A DNA stretch of 64,000 nucleotides from Acorus gramineus (lineage: Eukaryota; Streptophyta; Magnoliopsida; Acorales; Acoraceae). The position numbers were made by a program, and so were the translations under genes. Of the stretch, positions 53,825 to 63,460 are shown in pieces. How positions within the stretch are numbered: the first letter of the stretch is position 1; each line of letters begins with the position of its first letter. The stretch lies in assembly GCA_030737835.1 (NCBI GenBank), contig CM060849.1, positions 7,873,245 through 7,937,244 on the forward strand, in the 5' to 3' direction. Under the pieces are notes generated by a model. The model had not been told where the DNA came from, made no database searches, and saw only the letters and a list, made by a program, of their open reading frames with translations.

Positions 53825-54835
53825 ATTACTATTTCAACAAGAGTATTGATGCTTCCATATTTGCAAAACCAGAACCAACAAAAAAAAATCAAGATCATGT
53901 TCTCATTAGGGTAAGAATAATCAGTATTTGAATCCACTCAAATCCAGTGCCACCCTAAATCAACAAAGTTAAAACCATAGATCCAGTTAAATTACTCAAA
54001 CTTTGAAAATGGATGATGACCATAAAATGTTACAGGGGATCAAACTCAAGTTTAATAATCATAATTTCCTTGAAGAAGAATTATACTTCAAACATAAATA
54101 AAAAATTTGAGCACTTAAAAAGAAAACCAACTACATAAATACAAAAAAGCCAAATAATATGTGCCCACATTTTGGAACTTTAGGACACACAAGTTCAGAT
54201 GATACTTTGGTGAAGCAAATGTTTTCAATGATTCTCCCCTCGTTGTAAATGTTATGACTATATAAGTTATGAGCACCTAAAAAAGAAAAGTATGTTTTTT
54301 GCTACCTCTGTAACAAATCACTTCCACGATCTCCCAACAACAAATCAAAAGCACACACAAATAGCATATATGAAGTTGAAATATAGCTAGGGGAAAAAAC
54401 CCTAAATCAACAAAGCTAAAACAATGGAATCCAGTAAAAGTAAAAACCTAGATCTACAAAGTAAATCATCATGGAGAGACTAGGACGAACCTTACCAGGT
54501 TGATCTCGTCATCGGGGAGTGCGGGCTGCAATGGTGGCCGGCGATTTGAGAGAGAGAGAGGGCGAGAGGCGTTGGGGAAGGCGAGAGACGTGCATCGGGG
54601 AAGGCGAGAGGTGTCGAGGCTGTGAGTGAGGTCGGATCTAAAGAGAGTTTTTTTTTCTCTTTCGAGCGAGAGGTCTTCAGAGAGAAGGTGTACAGTGTTT
54701 TTTGGGTTTTCACTTGGGTTAAGGGAATGGTTAAACACACTGATTTGGTGGACTTTTAAGGTAAAAATCAGAACCACTGATTTGGTGGACTCGAGGGCGT
54801 CCGCAAAAATTCCACACTAGTTTCAATTTGAATAC
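53825..54835. other. About 1 kb of DNA without an assigned element
   Basis: From 53825 to about 54470 the sequence is AT-rich with A-runs and no recognisable feature; the phrase CCCTAAATCAACAAAG occurs twice (53953 and 54401). From 54470 to 54830 it is more balanced. Read on the minus strand it looks like a plant 5' leader, with CTCTCTCT and CGCCTTCCCC repeats followed by GAGATCAACCTG/GTAAGG, a good donor site near 54499. GTCCACCAAATCAGTG occurs twice near 54745 and 54780. It may be a captured first exon, a DNA-transposon end, or a relic of the original host sequence. I cannot decide. Confidence 0.35.
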
Positions 54836-55100
54836 TGTTGTAAATACATGCATATGAATGTGCATGTAATTCTAGATGCATGTAATTGTGGATGACCTCT
54901 TGGTGCATGTATACATTAGTGTACCAAATTTATTGTAAATTCATGTATGTTGGAAATACATGAATGAGTCATTATAGTTATTTCCCCTATAAATAGAGGG
55001 CTTGTAAAATATGAAAGGCATGGAAATGAAATAAGAATCTCTTGAAGAATAGTTCTCTATAATCTTTTGTGTTTTCTCTTTCTCTTTTGTTATTTTTACA
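54836..55100 (+). repeat. Copia 5' LTR (265 bp)
   Basis: TGTTGTAAATACATGC...TTATTTTTACA has TG...CA ends and a clear TATA box at 54988-54995 (CCCTATAAATAGAGGG). Short LTRs are usual for Copia. The matching 3' LTR lies outside the window, so the ends rest on this one copy. Confidence 0.75.
54988..54995 (+). promoter_or_regulatory. TATA box of the Copia LTR
   Basis: TATAAATA lies in a CCCC...GAGGG context, about 110 bp before the LTR end. This is a typical plant LTR promoter layout. Confidence 0.8.
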
Positions 55101-56049
55101 ATACGTTATCAGCACGAGAAGGCTCTCAACAAGATAGGTTTGTATTTTTTGTGGGTTTATGATAATATACTATACAAATCATTTTATTTTATTTTTTTGC
55201 ACATAATCCACGTCTAAAGTGGTAGAGAGTCACATAATTCATATTTTTGAAAAAACGTCTTCAAGATACTTGGTTATGTAATTAATATTTTTTTCAATTG
55301 ACTTGCTGTATGTTATTTTTTTATATGGTATTTGAGATCACCCCATGAATACATGCTAACCGGAAAATAAGTTATGTAATTCAATACTTTATTTCTCATG
55401 GCTTGTTGATTTCAAATAGAAATAGCATCCTAATTAGCATGTTATATTTTTTTTGTCATAATCCACGCATAGGGTGATAATGATAAAACATAAGTTTGAT
55501 AGATGCATGCTATATACTTGTGTTAAGATGATAATGTAAGGTTCTCTTGCATAATGGTCTTCAAAGTCATCATTTTTTTTGTAATCCTACCCATATCACC
55601 AAATAATGTTTTTTTTTTGTTCAGTGTTTACAAGTGGTTTTTCCGGTTATATATATATATATATAAACACTATGTCAGAACAATAAAACTCATGTGCAAA
55701 TTTTTTATTATGCATTTTTTTTACAAAAACAAAGCCACTATCTACGTGATCTTATAACCCTTCCAAGATCCTCAACATAATTAGATTATAATTACCTTGC
55801 AGTGTGTATTTGTTCTTCATGTAGAATTGATAATTTGAATATTTAGTAATATAAAGAAATGAATTAATTTTGGGCATGTAATAACACGGTCTATAAAAAA
55901 AAAAAAAAAGAAGAAGTTGGTGTATTATATTCAATATTTCATTATCATATTGCTTTGTATATATTTATACTTATGCATTGGGGTTAAACTATGTGTTGTT
56001 TAAATTATTATTATTATTTTTCTAATTATTATGTATTTTGTGAAATAGT
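55101..56049 (+). other. Copia untranslated leader
   Basis: About 950 bp of AT-rich sequence with T-runs and a TATATATATA patch at about 55650 lie before gag. No coding frame is credible. Confidence 0.75.
55104..55118 (+). other. Copia primer-binding site
   Basis: CGTTATCAGCACGAG lies three bases after the LTR. Plant Copia elements often carry this TTATCAGCACGAG-type site, which differs from the full tRNA-Met site at 52690. Confidence 0.65.
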
Positions 56050-57123
56050 ATGTCGAACCTCTCAAAACTTGAATTTGTCGCTCTTGACATCTCGGGCAAG
56101 AACTATCTATCATGGATCCTCGATGCAGAAATTCATCTTGATGCTATGGGTTTGGGAGATTCAATTAAAGAAAAAAATATAGCATCTGCACAAGATCGTG
56201 CAAAAGCAATGATTTTTCTTCGCCATCATCTCGATGAAGGTCTAAAAAGTGAATACCTTACGATCAAGGACCCACTTGTCCTTTGGACCGATTTAAAAGA
56301 AAGGTATGACCACCAGAAAACAGTAATCCTTCCAAAAGCTCGTTATAATTGGATGCACCTGAGGTTGCAAGATTTTAAATCTGTTAGTGAATACAACTCA
56401 GCACTTTTCAAAATTAGTTCCCAATTAAAATTATGTGGAGAAAATGTCACTGAAGAAGACATGTTAGAAAAGACATACTCTACATTCCATGCCTCGAATG
56501 TGCTCCTGCAGCAGCAATATCGAGAGCGCAGATTCAAAAAATATTCTGAGTTGATATCTTGTCTTCTTGTGGCTGAACAAAATAACGAGCTTTTGATGAA
56601 AAATATTCAATTACGTCCAACTGGTTCCACACCATTCCCTGAAGCGAATGGAACATTGTTCCCTGAAGTGAACATAATATCATCACGTGGACGTGGACGC
56701 GGCCGTGGCCGTGGTCGTGGTCGCGGTCGTGGTCGAAACAATTCATGGTATCATAGTGATTATGATCATTCCAAGAGAAATGCACCATATCATCAGAAGC
56801 AGAAATATGTAGAAGCAAAACAAGAGAATGGAAAGAGTTCACAGAAAGGACCAACACAGAACTCTGAAAATATTTGCTATAGGTGTGGTATGAAAGGGCA
56901 TTGGATGCGTACCTGTCGTACGCCTAAACACTTGGTTGATCTCTACCAAGCCTCAATTAAGGGAAAAGGAAAAAATGTAGAAATGAATTTTGCTGATCAC
57001 TATGATTCTACAGACTTTGGTCTCATTAATGTTTCTGATCCAATGGACCTAACTCATCTTGATGTTTCAGATTTCTTTGTTGATCCCAATGTTATTGGTG
57101 ATGGGAATGCCCACACCAATTAA
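56050..57123 (+). CDS. Copia gag (357 residues)
   Basis: MSNLSKLEFVALDISGKNYL opens a Copia gag. The shell domain contains FLRHHLDEGLKSEYL, LKERYDHQKTVILPKARYNW and LRLQDFKSVSEYNSALFKIS. A basic RG-dipeptide run (about residues 216-229) follows, then a CCHC zinc knuckle CYRCGMKGHWMRTC (about residues 276-289). Gag packages the RNA, and the RG run and knuckle bind nucleic acid. The frame is open from its ATG to its natural end. Pol starts about 140 bp later in another frame, so the two are not one continuous frame here. Confidence 0.9.
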   Translation: MSNLSKLEFVALDISGKNYLSWILDAEIHLDAMGLGDSIKEKNIASAQDRAKAMIFLRHHLDEGLKSEYLTIKDPLVLWTDLKERYDHQKTVILPKARYNWMHLRLQDFKSVSEYNSALFKISSQLKLCGENVTEEDMLEKTYSTFHASNVLLQQQYRERRFKKYSELISCLLVAEQNNELLMKNIQLRPTGSTPFPEANGTLFPEVNIISSRGRGRGRGRGRGRGRGRNNSWYHSDYDHSKRNAPYHQKQKYVEAKQENGKSSQKGPTQNSENICYRCGMKGHWMRTCRTPKHLVDLYQASIKGKGKNVEMNFADHYDSTDFGLINVSDPMDLTHLDVSDFFVDPNVIGDGNAHTN

Positions 57124-57262
57124 TAAAGCTTTATCATATTGTTATATGTTTTATGTAATAACTTTGGCTGTTTTATAATGAAATTAATAAGTTGGATGCA
57201 ATTTTTTTTTCATTAAAGTAATTAAATTTTAATTTCTTTTTCTTTTTCATACATGAAGTGAC

Positions 57263-57915
57263 ATGGATCCTATTAATGCACTGTCGGATTCCAAGATGAG
57301 TGATGAAGATATATGTTTAGCAGACAGTGCAACAACGCACACAATTCTCCGAGACAAAAAATATTTTTCGCACTTAGTATTATCTAAGGCTAATGTCTCT
57401 ACAATATCTGGAACTGCAAATCTTATTGAAGGCTCAGGCAGAGCTAATATTCTGTTATCAAATGGAACAAAATTGCACATCAATGATGCTTTATATTCAA
57501 GCAAATCCAGAAGAAATTTGCTAAGCTTCAAAGATATTCGTCGCAATGGTTATCATATTGAAACCATAAATGAAAATACTATAGAATATCTTTGCATCAC
57601 TTCTACTATTTCAGGCCAGAAGCATGTACTAGAGAAACTTGCTGCTTTCTCTTCTGGGTTATATTACACAACTATAAGATTAGTTGAATCACATGCAGTG
57701 ATGAACCAGAAGTTCTCTGATCCAAAAACTTTTATACTTTGGCATGATCGTCTGGGCCATCCAGGATCAATAATGATGCGTCGAATTATTGAAAATTCAC
57801 ATGGACATCCATTAAAGAACCAAAAGATTCTTTTGCCAAGTGATTATTCATGTTCAGCTTGCTCACAAGGGAAACTGATTGTCAAACCATCTCCTTCAAA
57901 GATTACCTTTGAATC
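57263..57915 (+). pseudogene. Copia protease and pre-integrase zinc domain
   Basis: The start region carries ICLADSATTHTILRDKKYF, the Copia protease active-site neighbourhood, then SGTANLIEGSGRANILLSNG and ALYSSKSRRNLLSFKDI. The pre-integrase domain follows with LWHDRLGHPG and SCSACSQGKL (H-H-C-C zinc residues). Protease matures the particle, and the zinc domain is the N-terminal part of integrase. It belongs to the pol frame that is cut by the solo LTR at 58178. Confidence 0.88.
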
Positions 57916-58177
57916 TCCTACATTCTTGGAAAGAATTCAAGGTGATATATGTGGTCCAATCCACCCCTCATGTGGTCCTTTCCGTTATTTTATGGTTTTG
58001 ATTGATGCCTCAACAAGATGGTCACATGTTTCTCTACTTTCTACACGTAATGCTGCATTTTCTAGACTTCTTGCACAAATCATTCGTTTGCGAGCACAAT
58101 TTCCTGAGTATCCAATCAAGAAAATTCGTCTAGATAATGCAGCTGAATTTACATCTCAATCATTTAATGACTATTGC
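57916..58177 (+). pseudogene. Copia integrase core, first piece
   Basis: FLERIQGDICGPIHPSCGPF (first catalytic D), YFMVLIDASTRWSHVSLL and KIRLDNAAEFTSQSFNDYC (second D) form the first two thirds of the core. The sequence stops at 58177 with the target duplication ATTGC. Confidence 0.9.
58173..58177. repeat. Target-site duplication ATTGC, left copy
   Basis: ATTGC precedes the solo LTR and recurs at 61616-61620, both within the Copia integrase codons. Confidence 0.95.
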
Positions 58178-61100
58178 TGTTATATTTGTGTCACTTTTAG
58201 CCTGCTGGTAACCGTTAGAGCGTCCTGGCAGTTTTAAAAATTTTTAGGGTTTTTGGTCGGAACCGCATAATTTCAGACTGTTAGCTATCGTCTGAGCTAG
58301 AGGACTCCGATTGGAAATCTGACTGCATATTTGGTGTCCTGGCGCCATTTTAGACCTCTCATGAAAATTTCATCGAATTCCGGCATCGTTTGCAAAAATT
58401 TCGCAGTTCCGGGGCGTATCCGGGTTTTTAAGTCGCGCTCTACTTAAAAGGGAATTTAAAATCGAGTGGCACTATTCATCATCCCCGACCTTGTTCTCTC
58501 TCTCTCCTCTCCTCCGTTTTTCTTCCATTTGAGCCCCCTACACCCCTCAAAATCAAAAACCCAAAGCACGGGAAGTGTAGATCGGGTCCCGATCTACGCT
58601 CCGGTGTCTTCAAATTCGAGTTCCGACGATCCTAGCCTCCCCGACCTCCTCTCTCTCTCCTCTGTTTCGAGCCAAATTGAGGGCCGTGATAGATCGGGGC
58701 GTGGGAGAGCCTTTGAGGAAGGTTTCGGCGCGCGAAGAGCTACCGAACGTCTTCCCCTCCCCTCGGTAAGCCTCCTTTCCCTCTTTTTCTTGCATAGATG
58801 AATGCTAGGGAGGTGGGTTTGGTGTTTGGGGGTGGTCGGCGGCAGTGGGGGTCGTTGGAGGGTGGTCGGAGGTGGTTGGAGGTGGTCGGTGGTCAAGGGA
58901 GGGGTGGTGGTGGCGCTCGGGCAGTGGCAGGTCGTCCGGGCCAAACAGCAGCAGCAGCAGCAGCCCAGGCGGCGCGCAGGTCGGGTGCGCGCGGGCAGGC
59001 GCGCGTGCGTGCGCGGGCGTGCGTACGCGCGGCGTGCGCGCGAGTGCGCGCGGGCCTGGTGCAGGGTGCTGGTCGTGCTGGGCGAGCGGGACAGGCTGGC
59101 AGTGCAGGCGTGCTCGGGCTGGGGGGCCTCAGGCAGCACCGGCAGCGTGCGCAGGGGGCTGGCTGGGCTTGCGCGCGTGCGTGCGCGCGAGCGTGCGCGC
59201 GGGCGGGCGCCCGGGGGAGCTGGTCGTGCGGATGCCGTGTGCGTGGAGGCTGGAGGTCGGGCGCGAGGCGGTGTGCACGGGCGCGAGGCGGGGTGCGTGC
59301 GAGGTGCGCGCGAGGTGCGGCAAGGTGTGCGAGGTGCGTGCGAGGTGCGCGCGAGGTGCGGCAAGGTGTGCGAGGTGCGTGCGAGGTGCGCGCGAGGTGC
59401 GGCAAGGTGTGCGAGGTGCGTGCGAGGTGCGCGCGAGGTGCGGCAAGGTGTGCGAGGTGCGTGCGAGGTGCGCGCGAGGTGCGGCAAGGTGGCGGAGGTG
59501 CGCGCGGGGTGCGCGCGGGGCGAGGCGCTGCGCTCGGGGGCGCGCGGGGTGCTCGCGGGCCGGCGCGAAGCGTGCGGGGTGCGCGGGCTGAAGCGCGGCG
59601 GTGCACCCGGGCGGTCGGGTGGCCGTGCGGGTGGTGCCGGAGTGCTCGGGCTAACGTGCGTGCGGGTCGCGTGCACGTTTGCCCGAGTGTTAGGTGTTTG
59701 TGGTGGGTTTTGGGTATTTATTTAAGTATTTAATAATACTTGCGGATTTATACTTACCCAGTTAATACCCTGTCTTGCAGATCTCGACGGACGGTCGCGC
59801 GTCGACCCGAGTTCCGGTGAGTGGGACAATCCAACCCAGTAGAGAGGCGTTATACGCACTTGGGCGTATACCGACCTCCCTGGGGCACCGTGGATGTATA
59901 TTAACCTGCAATAATATGTAATCCATGCTTGTATGATTCATGTGTAGAATGCATGCTACCCTAGACTTTGCATGTTAGGGACTTGCACCCTTAGGATATG
60001 TGTATGAGCCATGCAGCATGTCCCCTGGTTCCATGTTAGGAAGCCCGACCGATGCATGACACCCTACTAGTTTATTTATTAAATTAAATGCTAGTACTTG
60101 TTAAATTGCATGTTATAGTGAATATTACAGGGGAGGGGCCTTGCGAGGACAGCGGTGAGACCCGGGTTAGGGTACACCGTGTTCCTTGTTTGGTTGTCGG
60201 GGTGTCCTATAATGGGAACTCACGCTGCTCTCCCGAGTTTCTTTCCCCCAATGATATTCCACCCTGTTATAACCTTATGCATGTTCCCCGCATCGTAGTT
60301 ATGCGCCCTGGTGGGTTCTGAGGAATTCAGAACGTTAGAGTTGTATGTTTGGTATGATTATTAGCATGAGTAGTGGATATTATAGGGGAGGGACCTTGCG
60401 AGGACAGCGGTGAGACCCTTGTTAGGGTACTCCGTGTTCCTTGTTTGGTTGTCGGGATGTCCTGTATCCCGGACTCACGCCGCCCTCCCGAGTTTCTTTC
60501 CCCCAGTGATATTCCAACACTGCTTTTGATTGTACTTGTTTCCCCGCATCTTGGTTATGCGCGCTGGAGGAACTCTAAAGAGTTCATGACATTTGAGTTG
60601 GAGAGATGTGTTGTCGGCGGATCCGAGTGGATCATATGCGTATGGATAGGCTGTTCTGTCCCCCTGCGTTGGATCCGGTAGAGACTACCCCCAACGTTAG
60701 ACAGGGCCTTCCTGACAGAGGGCTCCCATCAGTAGGCACCTCCTGATTTGGTGACGGACTGTGCTGAATGTGGGAGTAGACCAGGCGGCCTACGGAGTGG
60801 AGGGAGAGACTATCGGTGGACTAAGGGTGACCAACAGCCTAGTCAGTCCCAAAATCCTATGTCACCCGTGGTAGGGTGAGGGTGAGGGTGTAGTGGGTTG
60901 GCGATGAGCGACCTACTGGATATGTGAATGGATGATTATCAGTCCCAAAATCCTATGTCACCTTTGGAAAGGTGAGGGTGAGGGTGTAGTGGGTTGGCGA
61001 TGAGTGACCCGCTGGTTTTGTTTGTGAATGATTGTAAGTCCCAATATCCTGAGTCCCTTGTTGAGGGGTAAGGGTGAGGGTATGATCTGGATTATGGAAA

Positions 61101-61615
61101 AATTGTGGATTAGAATGGATTAATATGTTGTGGTCAATATTGTCTGTGATGCATGGGTTGTGCCGTTCACTGAGCGTGTGGCTCACCCCTCGCATATGTT
61201 TTTCCCCAGTGGTCACTGAGCCTGAGCTAGAGCCGGAGCAGCAGTTGGAGCTTTCCGAGGGATTTCTTCAGTAGCGGAGCAGCGCTACGTTCCGCGAGTG
61301 CCAGAGGCTATCAGCATCCCTTCTTGGCTGTATGTATTTGATTTCCGTGCTTGGCACGTGTTTGTATATGTTCAGTTGTATTTGTGTATATTGGCTCTCA
61401 CAGGACGTATGATTGAGTATCGAGTCTGTAGAATGTTTATTCACAGACTCAGTTTTAGCTTCCGCTATATTGTGTATATATTATGTCAGCCCTGTTTGAT
61501 CTGTGTTGTCATTTTATTTGTGGTTTAGAGTATATATATTTGACCTCCTGTGTAGGTTTCTGATATGATATATACACTTGCCGCGACCCGGGGTTGGCCG
61601 CCCTGGGGCGTGACA
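58178..61615 (+). repeat. Solo LTR, Tekay-type (3438 bp)
   Basis: It starts TGTTATATTTGTGTCAC and ends GCCCTGGGGCGTGACA, with ATTGC on both sides. It contains CTTAAAAGG near 58442, the leader, donor-like CGGTAAGCC (about 58764), a GC island (58970-59650) with a 41-bp repeat, TTGCAG plus a 37-nt segment plus GGTGAGTGG (59775-59823), a duplicated GGGGAGGG(G/A)CCTTGCGAGG block (60130 and 60390), G-rich repeats (60875-61080) and the hairpin (61171-61185). Confidence 0.94.
59283..59495 (+). repeat. 41-bp tandem repeat in the GC island
   Basis: The word GGCAAGGTG recurs at 59319, 59360, 59401, 59442 and 59483, an exact 41-bp period, with GAGGTGCGTGCGAGGTGCGC between. The copies are nearly identical, so the array is recent. 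Long open frames on both strands across it are repeat artefacts. Confidence 0.95.
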
Positions 61616-61620
61616 ATTGC
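61616..61620. repeat. Target-site duplication ATTGC, right copy
   Basis: This copy matches 58173-58177 and directly follows the LTR end TGACA. Confidence 0.95.
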
Positions 61621-62120
61621 ATGTCAATAGGAATTGATGTTGAGCATCCTGTTGCCCATACTCATACCCAAAATGGCTTAGCTGAGTCTTTTATTAAGCA
61701 CCTTCAGTTAATTGCTAGACCATTACTCATGAAAACAAAACTACCTATTTCTGCTTGGGGTCATGCCATATTACATGCAGCTGCCTTAGTTCGTATTCGA
61801 CCTTCTACTTACCATAAATTTGCACCATTACAACTTGTCTTTGGTATACAACCAAATATATCTCATTTAAGAGTTTTTGGTAGTGTTGTATATGTTCCTA
61901 TTGTACCACCTCAGCGTACTAAAATGGGCCCACAACGTCGTCTTGGAATTTATGTTGGTTTTGATTCACCATCTATCATCAGATTTCTTGAACCCTTCAC
62001 AAGAGGTGTTTTTAAAGCATGTTTTGCTAATTGTCATTTTGATGAATCATTTTTTCCATCATTAGGGGGAGAAAAACAGCAAACAAAAGCACAACATGAA
62101 ATCACTTGGAATACGTCGAC
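61616..62120 (+). pseudogene. Copia integrase core, second piece, and C-terminus
   Basis: After the repeated ATTGC the core resumes with DVEHPVAHTHTQNGLAESFI (catalytic E in the LAES word), then LIARPLLMKTKLPISAWGHA, LRVFGSVVYVP and RLGIYVGFDSPSIIRFLEP. This is the known Copia integrase end. Both pieces read the same domain in the same orientation, which confirms the insertion. Confidence 0.9.
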
Positions 62121-62680
62121 TTTGTCTCATCTTGATTGTCGAACAAGTAAATGTGAATTAGAAGTTCAGAGGATAATCCAATTGCAAAATATTGCAAATC
62201 AATTACCAGACGCATTCATTGATACAAAAAGGGTAGTAAAATCACATATACCAGCTGCAAACGTTCCAGCAAGGATTGATGTCCCTATAGGACAATCTAC
62301 TAATATTGCAGCGAGTGAATCTAAAACATACCAGAAGCGTGGTAGACCGATTGGTGCGAAAGACAAAATTCCAAGAAAAGAAAGGCACAAGAAAAGGAAA
62401 ATAAAATAATTGGTGCTCCTGAAGAGACCTCAAAAACAGCAACAGAAATAACTGATCAATCTCATATTTTTAAAGAAATAACCCCAGAAGAGGTAGCCCC
62501 TGAAGAGGCACATGTAAATAATGAAATCTCATTAAATTATAAAGAATGGGATAGAAACAAAATCATTGTTGACAATGTATTTTCATATGCTGTTGCTCTT
62601 AATATTGTGAATGATAATGAGGATCCTGAACCACAAAGCGTCGAGGAATGTCAACGTAGAAAAGATTGGCCAAATTGAAA
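62121..62680 (+). pseudogene. Copia linker between integrase and RT
   Basis: The linker is low in conserved words, with a basic RPIGAKDKIPRKERHKKRK stretch followed by acidic, glutamate-rich sequence up to the start of RT. Such a linker of about 150-200 residues is normal in Copia pol. Confidence 0.65.
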
Positions 62681-62689
62681 AGAGGCAAT

Positions 62690-63460
62690 ACAGGCTGAAT
62701 TAAATTCGCTAGCGAAACGTGAAGTATTTGGGCCTGTAGTCCAAACACCTAAAGATGTAAAGCCTATAGGATACAAATGGGTATTTGTAAGAAAGCGCAA
62801 TGATAAAAATGAAATTGTGAGATATAAAGCACGTCTTGTAGCACAAGGTTTTTCTCAGAGACCGGGCATTGACTATGAAGAGACATATTCTCCTGTAATG
62901 GATGCAATCACATTTAGATTTTTGATTTGCTTGGTAGTCATGGAAGGACTAGATATGCATCTAATGGATGTAGTTACAGCATACTTGTACGGATCATTGG
63001 ATAGTGATATATATATGAAGATTCCTGAAAGATTTAAAATTCCTGAAGTAAGCAAATCAAACCCCATAGCATGTATTCTATAAAGTTACAAAGATCACTG
63101 TATGGATTAAAACAATCTGGGCGCATGTGGTATAATCGTCTCAGTGAATATCTATTGAAAGAGGGGTATGAGAATAATCCAATATGTCCTTGTATTTTTA
63201 TTAAAAAATCAGAATTTGGATTTGCTATTGTTGCAGTTTATGTCGATGATCTAAATTTGGTAGGAACTTCAGAAGAGCTTATAAAAATTGCATCCTATCT
63301 GAAGAAAGAGTTTGAGATGAAAGATCTGGGAAAAACAAAATTTTGCCTTGGGCTACAAATCGAACATTTACCGAATGGAATTTTTATCCATCAGTTAGCA
63401 TATACAGAAAAAATCTTAAAGCGCTTTTATATGGATAAAGCACATCCACTGAATTCTCCA
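62690..63460 (+). pseudogene. Copia reverse transcriptase
   Basis: PIGYKWVFVRKRNDKNEIVR, YKARLVAQGFSQRPGIDYEE, MHLMDVVTAYLYGSLDSDIY, SLYGLKQSGRMWYNRL and the catalytic YVDDLNLVGTSEEL (about 63239) are in the order of a Copia RT. It copies element RNA into DNA. Confidence 0.9.
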
